Part shown: one piece after another, positions 21,784-32,072 of the stretch
How the letters are laid out: the number at the start of each line of letters is the position of its first letter
Position numbering within the stretch: position 1 is the first letter of the stretch
Source: CAWHHZ01 sp963829355
GTDB lineage: Bacteria; Acidobacteriota; Thermoanaerobaculia; Gp7-AA8; JAHWKK01
NCBI GenBank assembly: GCA_963829355.1
Contig: CAWHHZ010000021.1
Coordinates: forward strand, 124,001 to 188,000
Reading direction: 5' to 3'
Length of the DNA stretch: 64,000 bases
Translations under genes and position numbers: made by a program
Notes under the pieces: model-generated
Seen by the model: the letters and a program-made list of their open reading frames with translations, nothing else
What the model was told of the DNA's origin: nothing
Databases searched by the model: none

Positions 21784-22530
21784 ATGAGGAAGATGCTCAG
21801 ATACATTGGGGGGCTCACCGATCTGACCCTTCAGACCGTGGTGCAGACCTTTCGTGGGCCTCTCGAGCTGCGGACCCTGGTCGTACAGTTCGATCAGATC
21901 GGCGTACGCTCGACTTCGATCGTCGTGGTCACGGCGGTGTTCATCGGAATGGTCCTGGCTCTTCAGACTGCGTACGCCCTGGAAGAGTTCGGCGGAAAAC
22001 TCTTTATCGGAAAGGTCGTGTCCCTTTCTCTGGTTCGTGAGCTGGCGCCGGTACTGATGGGGCTGATGGTCGGCGGACGGGTAGGAGCCGGGATGACGGC
22101 CGAGATCGGAACGATGAAGGTGACCGAGCAGATTGACGCTCTGCGCGCGTTCGCCACGAACCCGGTCAGAAAACTCGTCGTCCCGAAAGTCCTCGCGACC
22201 ACCCTGATGCTTCCCCTCCTGACGACCATCGCGTGTGCGGTGGGCATCCTGGGAGGCATGCTGATCGCGACGGTGACGTTGGATCTCGGCGCAAACTTTT
22301 ATTTCCGGAGTGTGATCACGACGCTGACCTTCAGCGATCTGGCGTCGGGAATCGGCAAGACATTCTTTTTTGGCGCAGCCATTGCCCTGATCGCCTGCTA
22401 CAACGGTCTGGAGACCGCGGGAGGAGCAGACGGGGTCGGACGGGCCACCACCTCGACGGTCGTCACCGCCTCGATCTCGATTCTGGTCATGGATTTCTTT
22501 CTGACGAAGCTGTTTCTCCTTCTGCTCTGA
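21784..22530 (+). CDS. mlaE: MlaE family ABC transporter permease
   Basis: Inner-membrane permease of the Mla phospholipid transport system, 248 aa. Five to six hydrophobic helices and the family motifs FIGMVLALQTAYALEEFGG, RELAPVLMGLMVGGRVGAG and AEIGTMKVTEQIDALRA are present. ATG 21784 chosen; the upstream open frame overlaps the PBP gene. It is followed after one base by mlaF and then mlaD, the standard order. Confidence 0.94.
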   Translation: MRKMLRYIGGLTDLTLQTVVQTFRGPLELRTLVVQFDQIGVRSTSIVVVTAVFIGMVLALQTAYALEEFGGKLFIGKVVSLSLVRELAPVLMGLMVGGRVGAGMTAEIGTMKVTEQIDALRAFATNPVRKLVVPKVLATTLMLPLLTTIACAVGILGGMLIATVTLDLGANFYFRSVITTLTFSDLASGIGKTFFFGAAIALIACYNGLETAGGADGVGRATTSTVVTASISILVMDFFLTKLFLLLL

Positions 22531-22531
22531 T

Positions 22532-23339
22532 ATGGACGATCGATCTCAGGAAAAGAGCGCGTCGGGCGCGTCGGACGCATTCGTGGAGTTTCGCGGCGTC
22601 GAGAAAGCTTTCGGAGCGAAGAAGGTTCTCCGTGGCGTGGACCTGATTGTCGAGAGAGGAGAAGTTCTCGTCATCATGGGAGGTTCGGGCTCGGGTAAGT
22701 CTGTGACCTTGCGGCACATGCTCGGTCTCGAGACACCCGATGCGGGCACGGTGTGGGTCGAGGGGGAGGAGATCTCCAGCCTCGCCGAGGAGGAGCTTTA
22801 TCCGGTCCGCCGTAAATTCGGAATGCTGTTTCAGAGCGGTGCACTGTTCGACTCGATGAATGTGTACGAGAACATCGCCTTCCCTCTGCGCGAGCATACG
22901 GACATGGATGAGGAAGAGATCAGGAGCACAGTCGACCGCGTGCTCGATCTGGTCGATCTCCCGGGGACACAGGAGTCGATGCCGGTGGATCTCTCGGGTG
23001 GGATGCGGAAACGGGTGAGTCTGGCGAGATCGATCGTTCTCAATCCGAAGATCATTCTCTACGACGAGCCTACGACGGGACTCGACCCGATCACCGCGGA
23101 CACGATCAACAGGCTGATCGTTCAGTTGCAGCGCAAGCTCGAGGTCACGAGCGTGGTGGTGACGCACGACATTCAGTCGGCGTTCAGTGTGGGTGACCGC
23201 ATCGCGTTTCTTTCGGAGGGACGTTTCGAATGGGTTGGGTACTCTCGACGAGGCGCGACGATCGGCACCTCCCACGCTCACCGAATTTCTCGTGGCATCA
23301 AACGTGGTTTCGGCGCAACCGGTGGCCACCGACAGATGA
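22532..23339 (+). CDS. mlaF: MlaF family ABC transporter ATPase (frameshift near C-terminus)
   Basis: ATPase of the Mla lipid-transport complex, about 269 aa after repair. Walker A GGSGSGKSVTLRH (about residue 50), Q-loop LFQSGALFDSMNVYENIAFP, signature DLSGGMRKRVSLARS, Walker B IILYDEPTTGLDP and switch His in VVTHDIQSAF. The raw frame runs past to 23410 as nonsense. Removing one G from GGG near 23238 restores EWVGTLDEARRSAPPTLTEFL to a TGA at 23339, 60 bp before mlaD. Single-base insertion, probably technical. Confidence 0.93.
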
Positions 23340-23399
23340 GAGCGAGACCGCGGAATGCAGGGGATTATCGAAAGATGGCACCAGGTTTGGGGGTAGTTG

Positions 23400-24674
23400 A
23401 TGGCGGATAAGGGTGGACAGCGTCTGGTGCGGATCGGAGTGCTCGTCGCGATCTCGCTGGTCGTCCTGATGGCGTTCCTGTTTTTCATCGGCTCCGAGCG
23501 AAGGATTTTCGCGAGGAAGATCGAGTACAAGATAAGGCTGGATTCCGTGACGGGGCTGGCCGAGGGGAATCCTGTCCAGTTGTCCGGTGTCACGATCGGG
23601 TCGGTCAGCGAGATCCGTCTCCCTCAGGCCGCGCAGGAGCGACGGGTCGACATCACGATCACGGTCGATCGCAAGTTCTCCGACCTGATCCGCTACGACT
23701 CACGGGCGCGGGTGAGAAAGCTCGGCCTGATCGCCGCTGACAGCTACATCGACATCACACCCGGAAGTCCGGAGCAGCCGCTTCTGCCGCCAGGATCGGT
23801 CATCCCCGCTCAGAGAGCTACAGATGTGGACCGCATCATTTCCTCTGGAGAGGACCTGGTCGACAACCTCGTCCAGATCTCGTATTCGCTCAAGAACGTT
23901 CTCCAGCGGATTGATGCAGGGGAAGGGCTCATCGGCGAGTTGACCACACAGCCGGAGACCAAGGAGCGGATTACCGATACGCTCGTGGAAACTCTTACCC
24001 GCGCGAACGACGTGCTCGAGCAGGTCCAGAGCGGCAAGGGAACTCTCGGGAAACTGGTCTATGACGAGCCATACGGGGACGAGCTCACCGGCTCGCTCAA
24101 CGATGCCATCAGTTCACTCGCGAGTGTTGCGTCGTCAGTCGAGACGAGTCTGCAGAGCGGCGAAGGGGTTCTTCCGGCTCTTCTGCACGACCCTGAGACT
24201 CGCGAAAGCTTCAATGAACTGATCGTGAACCTGAAGAACACCTCCGAGAACCTCGCTGCGTTCAGCGAGGGCCTGAGCAGCGGCGAAGGACTTCTGCCAA
24301 GGCTGATCGAGGATGGGGAGTACGCCGACGACACGCTTGGCGAGTTCAACCAACTGGTGGCAAGACTGAATGAGGCGGCCCGCAAACTCTCCGAGGGTGA
24401 AGGGACGGCTGGCCGGCTTATCGCAGATCCCACCGTGTACGAGTCGATCAACGACATTCTGATCGGGATCAATGAGTCTCGACTTCTCAGATGGCTGATC
24501 CGGAACCGGCAGCAGGCGGGCATCGAAAAACGTTATGATGCGCAGCAAAGTTCACCGGAACAGCGGGAACCGGCGGAGCCGGATGCCCCTCCGGAAGAGG
24601 CTCCCACCCCCGAGGATTCGGGTGGTGATGCCGTCGATGAGCTGCCGGACCTGTCTTCCGTTCAGCTCTGGTAG
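23400..24674 (+). CDS. mlaD: MlaD/MCE-domain protein
   Basis: Periplasmic lipid-binding subunit anchored in the inner membrane, 424 aa, longer than E. coli MlaD (183 aa). N-terminal anchor (about residues 12-34), then the MCE domain (KIEYKIRLDSVTGLAEGNPVQ...SVTIGSVSEIRL region), then a long helical part with repeating GEGLIGELTTQPE, GKGTLGKLVYDEP, GEGVLPALLHDPE, GEGLLPRLIEDGE and GEGTAGRLIADPT units, which are five degenerate about 40-65 residue repeats likely forming an extended tube or needle. Pro/Glu-rich C-terminus. ATG 23400 used. Confidence 0.9.
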   Translation: MADKGGQRLVRIGVLVAISLVVLMAFLFFIGSERRIFARKIEYKIRLDSVTGLAEGNPVQLSGVTIGSVSEIRLPQAAQERRVDITITVDRKFSDLIRYDSRARVRKLGLIAADSYIDITPGSPEQPLLPPGSVIPAQRATDVDRIISSGEDLVDNLVQISYSLKNVLQRIDAGEGLIGELTTQPETKERITDTLVETLTRANDVLEQVQSGKGTLGKLVYDEPYGDELTGSLNDAISSLASVASSVETSLQSGEGVLPALLHDPETRESFNELIVNLKNTSENLAAFSEGLSSGEGLLPRLIEDGEYADDTLGEFNQLVARLNEAARKLSEGEGTAGRLIADPTVYESINDILIGINESRLLRWLIRNRQQAGIEKRYDAQQSSPEQREPAEPDAPPEEAPTPEDSGGDAVDELPDLSSVQLW

Positions 24675-24695
24675 ATACCCCAAAGAGGAGAAATC

Positions 24696-26027
24696 ATGAA
24701 TATTGCGGTCATTGGCACCGGCTATGTCGGTCTCGTCACCGGCGCCTGCCTCGCCGACTTCGGCAATGACGTGACGTGCGTCGACGTCGACGAATCAAAG
24801 ATCGCCCGTCTCAACGGGGGAGAAATACCTATATACGAGCCGGGGCTCGATGCGCTGGTCGAGAAGAACATGGAAGAGGGGCGGCTGCGTTTCACAACCG
24901 CGATCGCAGATGCGGTCCGTGCGGCGCGCGCTTTATTCATCGCTGTCGGGACTCCTCCGGGCGAGGATGGCTCGGCTGATCTCAAGTACGTCAAACAGGT
25001 CGCCGAGACAATCGCGGCCCACGTGAACGGCGAGAAGCTGGTGATCACCAAGTCGACCGTTCCGATCGGGACCGGTCGTATGCTCGAGGCCATGTTCCGG
25101 GAGAGCGGTTGCGGTCATCAGATATCCGTTCTCTCGAATCCGGAGTTCCTCCGCGAAGGCTCCGCGATCGAGGACTTCATGAAGCCTGACAGAGTGGTCA
25201 TCGGTGCGACGGATGAATCGTCGATCGCCCTGATGAAGGAGATCTACGGCCCTCTGCATTCGCTGGAGTTTCCTTTCGTCGTCACCAATGTCGAGTCCGC
25301 CGAGCTCATCAAGTACGCATCGAACGGCTTTCTGGCGACGAAGATCTCGTTCATCAATGAGATCGCTGCTCTTTGCGAGTCGTTCGGAGCCGATGTCCAG
25401 GCCGTTGCCAAGGGTATGGGACTCGACCAGCGAATCGGTCGCAGCTTTCTGCAGGCAGGACCGGGGTACGGAGGGTCGTGCTTTCCTAAGGACGTTTCCG
25501 CGATGGTCGACATCGCTCGCAGAAGCGGTCGTCCTTTCCGTATCCTCGAGGCGGTCGTCGAGGTCAACGAACAGATCAAGCAGAGCATGGTCGACAAGAT
25601 TGCCAGAGCGTTCGATGATCATCTCGAGGGGAAGACGATCGGCGTGCTCGGGCTCTCGTTCAAGCCCGAGACTGACGATATGCGCGAGAGTCCGGCGATC
25701 ACGATCATCGACGGGCTGACCGGACGGGGCGCAGCCGTCCGCGTTTATGATCCGGAGGCGATGGAGAATGCGATGCCTCTGTTTCCCGCAGCGACCTTCT
25801 GCCAGGATGCGTATGAGGTAGCTGCCGGATGTGACGCGCTGGTCATCGCTACCGAATGGAACGAATTCAGGGCACTGAACCTGGAGAAGTTGAAATCGGC
25901 GATGAGGCGTCCTCTGCTGATCGATCTACGGAACATCTACGATCCGGCTCGTGTCGTGGAACGAGGGCTCGAATATATGTCAGTCGGCCGGAGTGATATG
26001 CCCGCAAAGAACGAGGTGAAGGCATGA
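24696..26027 (+). CDS. ugd: UDP-glucose 6-dehydrogenase
   Basis: Oxidises UDP-glucose to UDP-glucuronate with two NAD+. 443 aa. N-terminal Rossmann motif IGTGYVGLVTGACLADFGN, the central helix, and catalytic Cys in GPGYGGSCFPKDVSAM (about residue 260). Preceded by a strong AGGAG ribosome-binding site. Its stop overlaps the next start (ATGA), so the product passes directly to the UDP-xylose synthase encoded there. Confidence 0.96.
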   Translation: MNIAVIGTGYVGLVTGACLADFGNDVTCVDVDESKIARLNGGEIPIYEPGLDALVEKNMEEGRLRFTTAIADAVRAARALFIAVGTPPGEDGSADLKYVKQVAETIAAHVNGEKLVITKSTVPIGTGRMLEAMFRESGCGHQISVLSNPEFLREGSAIEDFMKPDRVVIGATDESSIALMKEIYGPLHSLEFPFVVTNVESAELIKYASNGFLATKISFINEIAALCESFGADVQAVAKGMGLDQRIGRSFLQAGPGYGGSCFPKDVSAMVDIARRSGRPFRILEAVVEVNEQIKQSMVDKIARAFDDHLEGKTIGVLGLSFKPETDDMRESPAITIIDGLTGRGAAVRVYDPEAMENAMPLFPAATFCQDAYEVAAGCDALVIATEWNEFRALNLEKLKSAMRRPLLIDLRNIYDPARVVERGLEYMSVGRSDMPAKNEVKA

Positions 26028-26998
26028 GCGGGCGCGTCGTCATCACGGGGGGCGCGGGGTTTCTGGGCTCCCATCTCTGCGATCTCTTCATCGAGAAGGG
26101 ATTCGAGGTCGTCTGCCTGGACAATCTCATCACCGGCAATCTGGAGAACATCCAGCACCTTCGATCGCGGCCGGAGTTCATGTTCGTGCACCACGATGTG
26201 ACGAACTACATCGATGTGGACGGTCCCGTCGACTACGTCATGCACTTCGCGTCTCCCGCGAGTCCGATGGATTATCTCGAGATGCCGATCCAGACGCTGA
26301 AGGTCGGCTCGCTCGGAACACACAAGGCTCTGGGACTCGCGAAGGAGAAGAATGCTCGATTGCTTCTGGCTTCCACGTCCGAGGTTTATGGCGACCCGTT
26401 GATCCATCCGCAGCCGGAGAACTACTGGGGCAATGTGAATCCGATCGGACCCCGTGGTGTCTACGACGAGGCGAAGCGCTTTGCCGAGTCGATGACGATG
26501 GCGTATCAGCGCTACCACAAGGTGGAAACTCGCATTGTGAGAATTTTCAATACGTACGGCGAGCGGATGCGCATGAGGGACGGACGCGTCGTGCCGGCAT
26601 TCATGTCACAGGCGCTCAAAAATGAGCCGATGACGGTGTTTGGGGATGGCTCACAGACCCGCTCGTTCTGCTATGTGAGTGATCTCGTGGACGGGATCTT
26701 CCGACTCCTGATGTCCGAGGAGAAGGAGCCGGTAAACATCGGAAATCCTCACGAGATGACCGTGCTCGAGTTCGCGAAGAAGATCCGCGATCTGACTGGC
26801 TCATCCTCGGAGATCATTTTCCAGCCGCTTCCGATGGATGACCCGAAGGTCCGGCGGCCCGACATCTCGAAGGCACGGGAGGTACTGGGATGGGAGCCAC
26901 GGGTCGGTCTCGACGAAGGACTCGACCGCACGGTCCGCTATTTCGCCGGAAAGCTCGAGGTCGAGGAGGATCGTGCGCCTGAAGGTGGTACGGAGTGA
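26024..26998 (+). CDS. uxs: UDP-glucuronate decarboxylase (UDP-xylose synthase)
   Basis: Extended SDR that decarboxylates UDP-glucuronate to UDP-xylose. 324 aa. NAD-binding GGAGFLGSHLCDLF at the N-terminus, HFASPASPMDY typical of UXS enzymes, and the YxxxK pair in RGVYDEAKRFAE. Translationally coupled to ugd. Together the pair makes UDP-xylose for glycans, matching the glycosyltransferases elsewhere in the window. Confidence 0.94.
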   Translation: MSGRVVITGGAGFLGSHLCDLFIEKGFEVVCLDNLITGNLENIQHLRSRPEFMFVHHDVTNYIDVDGPVDYVMHFASPASPMDYLEMPIQTLKVGSLGTHKALGLAKEKNARLLLASTSEVYGDPLIHPQPENYWGNVNPIGPRGVYDEAKRFAESMTMAYQRYHKVETRIVRIFNTYGERMRMRDGRVVPAFMSQALKNEPMTVFGDGSQTRSFCYVSDLVDGIFRLLMSEEKEPVNIGNPHEMTVLEFAKKIRDLTGSSSEIIFQPLPMDDPKVRRPDISKAREVLGWEPRVGLDEGLDRTVRYFAGKLEVEEDRAPEGGTE

Positions 26999-27003
26999 TC
27001 GCG

Positions 27004-27489
27004 ATGGACACAGGACGGGAACTGAAGTGGCTTCATCCGGAAGTCGGACGACGGTATTACGAGCTGCGTTCGGGGGACGATCTCCTTGCGACGCTCGAAT
27101 GGGATGAGAAGGACGGCTCGACGGCAACCGCAACAGCCGGCGACAACAGATGGACGCTCAGCCGCCTCGGCTTCCTCAACCCCCACGTCATCGCGGTCGA
27201 TTCAGCCGGAAAGCAGATTCTCCGGTTCGACGCCACGATGAGCGGCGGAGGGATGGCACACGCCACCGATGGACATCTCTACCGGTGGTTCGCCAATCTC
27301 TGGCGTGCCGAGTGGGGTTGGATGGACACCGCGCAGAACGATCTGGTGAAGTTTCATCGCAGCTTTGACGTGAATGAGAAGCAGGAAGGGACCCTCGAGC
27401 TCCTCGATGCCGGCCGCGACACCTCGAATCTCGAACTGCTGGTCCTGCTAGGGTGGTACCTGATCATCACGATCTCGGAAGCGACTTAG
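27004..27489 (+). CDS. Conserved-looking hypothetical protein downstream of uxs
   Basis: About 161 aa, no signal peptide; many short beta strands (YYELRSGDDLLATLEW, KQILRFDATMSGGG) and a hydrophobic C-terminal end (LELLVLLGWYLIITISEAT) that could be a membrane anchor or a core helix. The pattern resembles beta-sandwich scramblase/LURP-like folds, but I cannot assign a family. ATG 27004 lies 8 bases after GGAG; a GTG at 26995 overlaps the uxs stop and is the alternative. Confidence 0.65.
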   Translation: MDTGRELKWLHPEVGRRYYELRSGDDLLATLEWDEKDGSTATATAGDNRWTLSRLGFLNPHVIAVDSAGKQILRFDATMSGGGMAHATDGHLYRWFANLWRAEWGWMDTAQNDLVKFHRSFDVNEKQEGTLELLDAGRDTSNLELLVLLGWYLIITISEAT

Positions 27490-27810
27490 GGGAGTCGTCA
27501 GTCGACAGTCGTCAGTCGACAGTCGTCAGTCATCAGACGTGCCTGCTGTCATCCTGAGCCGCCGGATCCCGCGAAGCGGGAGGAGGACGGTCGAAGGATC
27601 GCGTGGCGTTATCCTCACCCGGAGTACTCTGCTCAATTCACCTGAGTCCTGCCGTACGCGATCCTTCGCTTCGCTCAGAGGCTGTGAAAGAATCCAGCGC
27701 AGGGCACGCTGGATTTTTTCACAGCCTCTCAGGATGACCAGGCTGCACCTCCGCGTGACGACAGTGCACTTCCCACTTTGAACTTTGAAGTTCGAACTCT
27801 TAAACTGACC
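27490..27810. repeat. Heptamer array plus mosaic inverted-repeat element
   Basis: AGTCGWC heptamers at about 27488-27537 (alternating AGTCGTC and AGTCGAC), then a long mosaic element (27547-27740) containing the CCGCCGGATCCCGCGAAGCG arm and a ccagcg...cgctgg hairpin. No gene seen. Confidence 0.8.
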
Positions 27811-27813
27811 TCC

Positions 27814-28609
27814 ATGCAGGCTTACCTCGAGCTCCTCCGAAAGATCCTCGGCGAAGGGACGAAGAAGGAGGATCGGACCGGTACGGGAACCCTCAGCGTA
27901 TTCGGCTATCAGATGCGGTTCGACCTCACCCGCGGGTTCCCCCTGCTGACCACGAAGAAGCTGCATACGCGGTCGATCATCCACGAATTGCTGTGGTTCC
28001 TCAACGGCGACACGAACATCCGCTACCTGAACGAGAACAAGGTCACGATCTGGGACGAGTGGGCGGATGAGAACGGTGATCTCGGGCCTGTCTACGGCCA
28101 CCAGTGGCGGTCGTGGCGTAGTGCGGATGGGCGGACGATCGACCAGATCTCGCAGGTAGTCGAGCAGATACGGCACAGATCCGGATTCGAGACGGCTGAT
28201 CGTGAGCGCATGGAACGTGGGAGAGATCGAATCGATGGCGCTTCCCCCGTGCCATGCACTGTTTCAGTTCTATGTCGCAGACGGACGGCTCTCATGTCAG
28301 CTCTACCAGCGCAGTGCCGACGTGTTCCTCGGCGTGCCATTCAACATCGCCTCGTACGCGATGCTGACGATGATGATGGCGCAGGTGACCGGCCTCCAGC
28401 CTGGCGACTTCGTCCATACCCTCGGCGACGCTCATCTGTACTCGAATCACCTCGATCAGGCTCGAGAACAACTCGAACGTGAACCGCGGCCTCTTCCCAC
28501 ACTCAGACTGAACCCGGACGTCCGTTCGATCTTCGCGTTTCAGTATGATGACTTCACGATCGAACATTACGATCCGCATCCTTCGATCAAGGCGCCGATT
28601 GCCGTATGA
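27814..28609 (+). CDS. thyA: Thymidylate synthase (frameshift)
   Basis: Methylates dUMP to dTMP with methylene-THF. About 264 aa after repair, the E. coli length. N-terminal RTGTGTLSVFGYQMRFDL, WDEWADENGDLGPVYGHQWR, catalytic Cys in MALPPCHALFQFYV, and NIASYAMLTMMMAQVTGL with GDAHLYSNH. The frame breaks near 28170-28174 between QVVEQIR and TDPDSRRLIVSAWN; one extra G in CGGCAC explains it. Stop overlaps folA (ATGA), a standard thyA-folA operon. Confidence 0.94.
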
Positions 28610-29133
28610 GGACAATCTCGCTCATTGCTGCCGTGTCGCAGAACCACGTCATCGGACGTGAGGGAGACCTGCCGTGGCATCTTCCTCTCGATCTGAAGTG
28701 GTTCAAGGAAAAGACTACGGGTCACCATCTGATCATCGGCCGGAAGACGTTCGAGTCTTTCGGCTCGAAGCCCTTGAAGGGCCGCGAGATCATCGTCGTC
28801 AGTCGAAGCGGTGGTCAGGCGCAGGAGGGGGTGCGGTGGGCGGGTTCGCTACTCGGCGCGCTCACCATGGCCGAAGGGGATCAGGAGCCGTTCATCGGCG
28901 GCGGTGAGTCGATCTTCCGCGAAGCGATCGAACTTGCTGACCGGATGTATCTCACACATGTGAGGGCGGAGGTCGAAGGGGACACGTTCTTCCCCGCGTT
29001 CGTCGACGAGGAGTGGAGGGCGGTTTACCGCGAACCCCACGACTCGGACGAGCGTCACGCCTTCCCCTTCACGTTCGTCATCTACGACCGCGCCGCTGAC
29101 CGCCGAAGAAACCATCGCAACCGCGACATGTAA
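28606..29133 (+). CDS. folA: Dihydrofolate reductase
   Basis: NADPH-dependent reduction of dihydrofolate made by ThyA. 175 aa. AAVSQNHVIGREGDLPWHLP contains the Met20-loop region with conserved Trp; LKWFKEKTTGHHLIIGRKTFES has the helix and adenosine-binding strand; FIGGGESIFREAI is the conserved cis-Gly site. The last about 12 residues are Arg-rich and may be a read-through tail. Confidence 0.95.
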   Translation: MRTISLIAAVSQNHVIGREGDLPWHLPLDLKWFKEKTTGHHLIIGRKTFESFGSKPLKGREIIVVSRSGGQAQEGVRWAGSLLGALTMAEGDQEPFIGGGESIFREAIELADRMYLTHVRAEVEGDTFFPAFVDEEWRAVYREPHDSDERHAFPFTFVIYDRAADRRRNHRNRDM

Positions 29134-29179
29134 TCCCGAGCCTTTCTACGACGCGTCGATTGGAGCGTAGGAAACCCGC

Positions 29180-29311
29180 GGTCATCCCGAGCCGCCGGAG
29201 CGCAGCGGAGGACGGTCGAAGGATCTCGTGGAGTCATCCTCGCCCCGGTCCCGTCGGCAAGTTCGCCTAGAGTCATGCCGTAAGCGATCCTTCGCTTCGC
29301 TCAGGACGACG
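29180..29311. repeat. Mosaic inverted-repeat element between folA and a convergent gene
   Basis: GTCATCCCGAGCCGCCGGAG at left, GAAGGATCTCGTGGAGTCATCC, CGTAAGCGATCCTTCGCTTCG and CTCAGGACGAC at the right. Confidence 0.8.
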
Positions 29312-30194
29312 TCAATTCGGGGCGATGTTTGCCGAGAGGTCGATCTCGGCACGTGCCTCTGCATTTGCATCCGACGTGAGCACGACCGTCTCGTTCAGAT
29401 CTCCGGCCTCGGCACGCGCACCATCGACCGTAATGGCGAGCTCGGCAGACTGGCCTGCAGGAATGTCCGGAGGATACTCGTACCAGAGGCATCGGCATTC
29501 GGAACGACTGGCCGAGATCGGAAGCACCTGATCCGTGCGGTTGTGGATGGTGAAGCGGTGAACGCTGCGTGTTCCCTTCTGAATGATCCCGTAGTCGTAG
29601 CTCGACGGCTCGACTCCGAGAACCGTGGGAGGGGCCGGCTTCTGCTCGGTTTCACTCTCTTCTACGACCGTCTGGCTCGTAGCAAGATCCGGCTCAGCCG
29701 TCTCCTCTGAGTCAGGCCAGAACAGGAAGGCGCCGATTGCGATAGCGATGAGAATGATGATGCCGGCGACCCACGCGACGACAGAATTTCCTCCCGGTTC
29801 TGAACTGCCGGTTCGCGAGGCATCCTCCGTCTCGTCGCGAACAACCGGATCATTCCAGCTCCTCTCATGAGCTGGGAACTCGGCATCCTCGAATGATTTC
29901 GCTCGGTCCGGCCGCGGCGACTCCAGGCACGATGGGAGTGGCGGATGGTTTGATCGACCGGGTTTCGTTTGGATCAAACTCCGGCTGTGCCTGCTCGAGC
30001 GTGGACTCGCGATCGATGCGATCGAGCTGGTCGATCGACTTCTGAAGATCGGTCAGTGTTGCTTCATAACGCGTCGCGAGCCGTTCATCGGGGGCGGTCT
30101 GCAGGAGATGGCGGATGGTCCGCCGGTGCTCGTGGTAGCGCTGTCTCAGATTCTCGAGCTCTCTTCGGCCCTCTAGCGAGCGATCATCAGCCAT
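29312..30194 (-). CDS. Single-pass membrane protein with DUF1573-like periplasmic domain (frameshift)
   Basis: About 293 aa after repair. N-terminal charged helix (about residues 1-75, likely coiled coil: RRELENLRQRYHEHRRTIRH), a linker, one membrane helix (VVAWVAGIIILIAIAIGAFLF) and a C-terminal beta domain with YDYGIIQKGTRSVHRFTIHNRTD and GQSAELAITVDG, the layout of DUF1573/ASPM-SPD-2-Hydin-type immunoglobulin-like domains. Raw frames are 30194-29865 and 29977-29312; an extra C in ATTCGAGG at about 29894 separates them (restores GPSEIIEDAEFP). Function unknown. Transcribed divergently from nadE. Confidence 0.65.
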
Positions 30195-30428
30195 GGACTT
30201 TCCTCCGTCGTGTTCTCCCTACAAGAATGAGACCGTCATTGATTGTAACGGCAGCGCGTGGAAATGGTTACGCCGGTGAGGGTCGGAAACACCGGGATCC
30301 GATCGTGCCAGCGACCGAACTCGCATATCGTCACGGATGCTTCCTCGGCAGACGGGAGCCGTGTTCTGAACTGGAATCCCCGCTCCGCCCGGTGTATACC
30401 TCGCCCGGAGGTTGCATGGAGGGAGTGC

Positions 30429-32068
30429 ATGAAAATCTTTCTTGGTCAGATCAATCCGACCGTCGGCGCGCTCGAGGCGAACTACGAGCTGATCCGCGAA
30501 GTCTACGAGCAGGGAGTCCGGGCGGGTGCTGATCTCGTTCTGGTCCCGGAACTGGCGATCACCGGATATCCTCCCCGCGATCTCCTGGACAAGAAGGTGT
30601 TCGTCGACAGAAACCTCGAGATTCGTGACCGTTTGGTCGGGATGACGCATGAAACGGCTCTCGATATTCGGCTGCGTCACATGGAACGAGGGACGCGGCA
30701 AGCCTTTCCACAACACGGCCGTCGTGGCTCAGCGGGGCGATGTCGTTCTGGAGCAGCACAAGACGCTTCTGCCTACCTACGACGTGTTCGACGAGCTCCG
30801 TTACTTCGAGCCGGCGACTGATCGGCAGGTCATCGAGCTTTGCGGGAAGAAGCTGGGCGTGCTGATCTGCGAGGACTTCTGGTTCGGTGACGAAATTCTC
30901 GGGCAGACCTCGATACAGCGGCAATCCCGTTACGGATGTCGTCGAGCAGGGGGCCGAGATCCTCATCAATATCTCCGCCTCCCCGTTCAATGTCGGGAAG
31001 CGGTCCACGAGGTACGACATATTCCGCGAGATCGCCGCGTCCCATTCGGTGCCGCTCGTCTACTGCAACCAGGTCGGGGGCAACGACGAGTTGCTCTTCG
31101 ATGGATCGTCGATCGTGATCAACGCCGAAGGCCGGACAGTGTTCTGTGCATCGTCTTTTGCCGAAGACAGGACGATGGTCAAACTCGATGGGCCGCTCTG
31201 CGAGTCTGTCGACACGATGCCTGTCGAGCAGGAAACGGCGGAAGCGCTGATACTCGGACTCTCCGACTACCTTCGCAAGACCGGTTTCCGCGACGTCGTG
31301 ATCGGACTTTCAGGAGGAATCGACTCGGCTGTGACGGCCGCGTTGGCCGTCAGGGCACTGGGATCGGATCACGTCACCGGCATCGCCATGCCGTCGCGAT
31401 TTTCGTCGCAGTCCAGCATCGACGACGCGAAGCAGCTCGCGGACCGGCTGAATATCCCGATCCACATCATCGGGATCGACGGCACTTACGCCGAGTATCT
31501 GAAAGCTTTTCAGGGGATGTTCGGCGAACGCCCATTTGGCGTCACTGAAGAGAATGTTCAGGCACGGATCAGAGGAAATCTACTGATGGCCTGGTCGAAT
31601 GAGAAGGGAGCGATGGTGCTGGCCACCGGCAACAAGTCCGAACTGGCAGTCGGCTATTGCACTCTCTACGGCGACATGTCGGGGGGGCTGTGCGTCATTG
31701 GAGACGTCTACAAGACTGACGTTTATCGGGTAGCGGAGTGGTTGAACCGGGACCGCATCGTCATTCCGGAATCGACGATCACCAAGCCCCCCTCTGCAGA
31801 GTTGCGCCCCGACCAGACGGATCAGGACTCGCTCCCCCCGTACGACATCCTCGACGGAATCCTGCGGCTCTACATCGAAGAGTGGCTCGAGATCGACGAG
31901 ATCGTGTCGCGCGGATTCGATCGGGCGATCGTCGAACGTGTCGTGAGGATGGTCGATGGAAACGAGTTCAAGAGACGACAGGCAGCGCCGACGCTGAGGG
32001 TATCGACGAAAGCGTTCGGGAGTGGCCGCCAGATGCCAATCGCAAACGGCTGGCGGAGGGGGAGCTGA
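30429..32068 (+). CDS. nadE: Glutamine-dependent NAD+ synthetase (two frameshifts)
   Basis: Converts NaAD to NAD+ using glutamine. About 546 aa: N-terminal CN-hydrolase/glutaminase domain with catalytic Glu in VPELAITGYPPRDLL, Lys in EQHKTLLPTY and Cys in VLICEDFWF; C-terminal synthetase domain with the PP-loop GLSGGIDSAVTAALA, ATGNKSELAVGY and IPESTITKPPSAELRPDQTD. Breaks at about 30655-30660 (extra G in ACGGCTC) and about 30900-30904 (GGG for GG) separate three frames whose pieces join into one protein. ATG 30429 starts MKIFLGQINPTVG, the typical start. Confidence 0.93.
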
Positions 32069-32072
32069 GGAA

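Noticed and set aside
22532..23410. Programmed ribosomal frameshifting as a cause of the broken frames
   Set aside because: Sites lack a common slippery motif plus structure, occur in unrelated housekeeping genes and are mostly +1 insertions, as expected of read errors.
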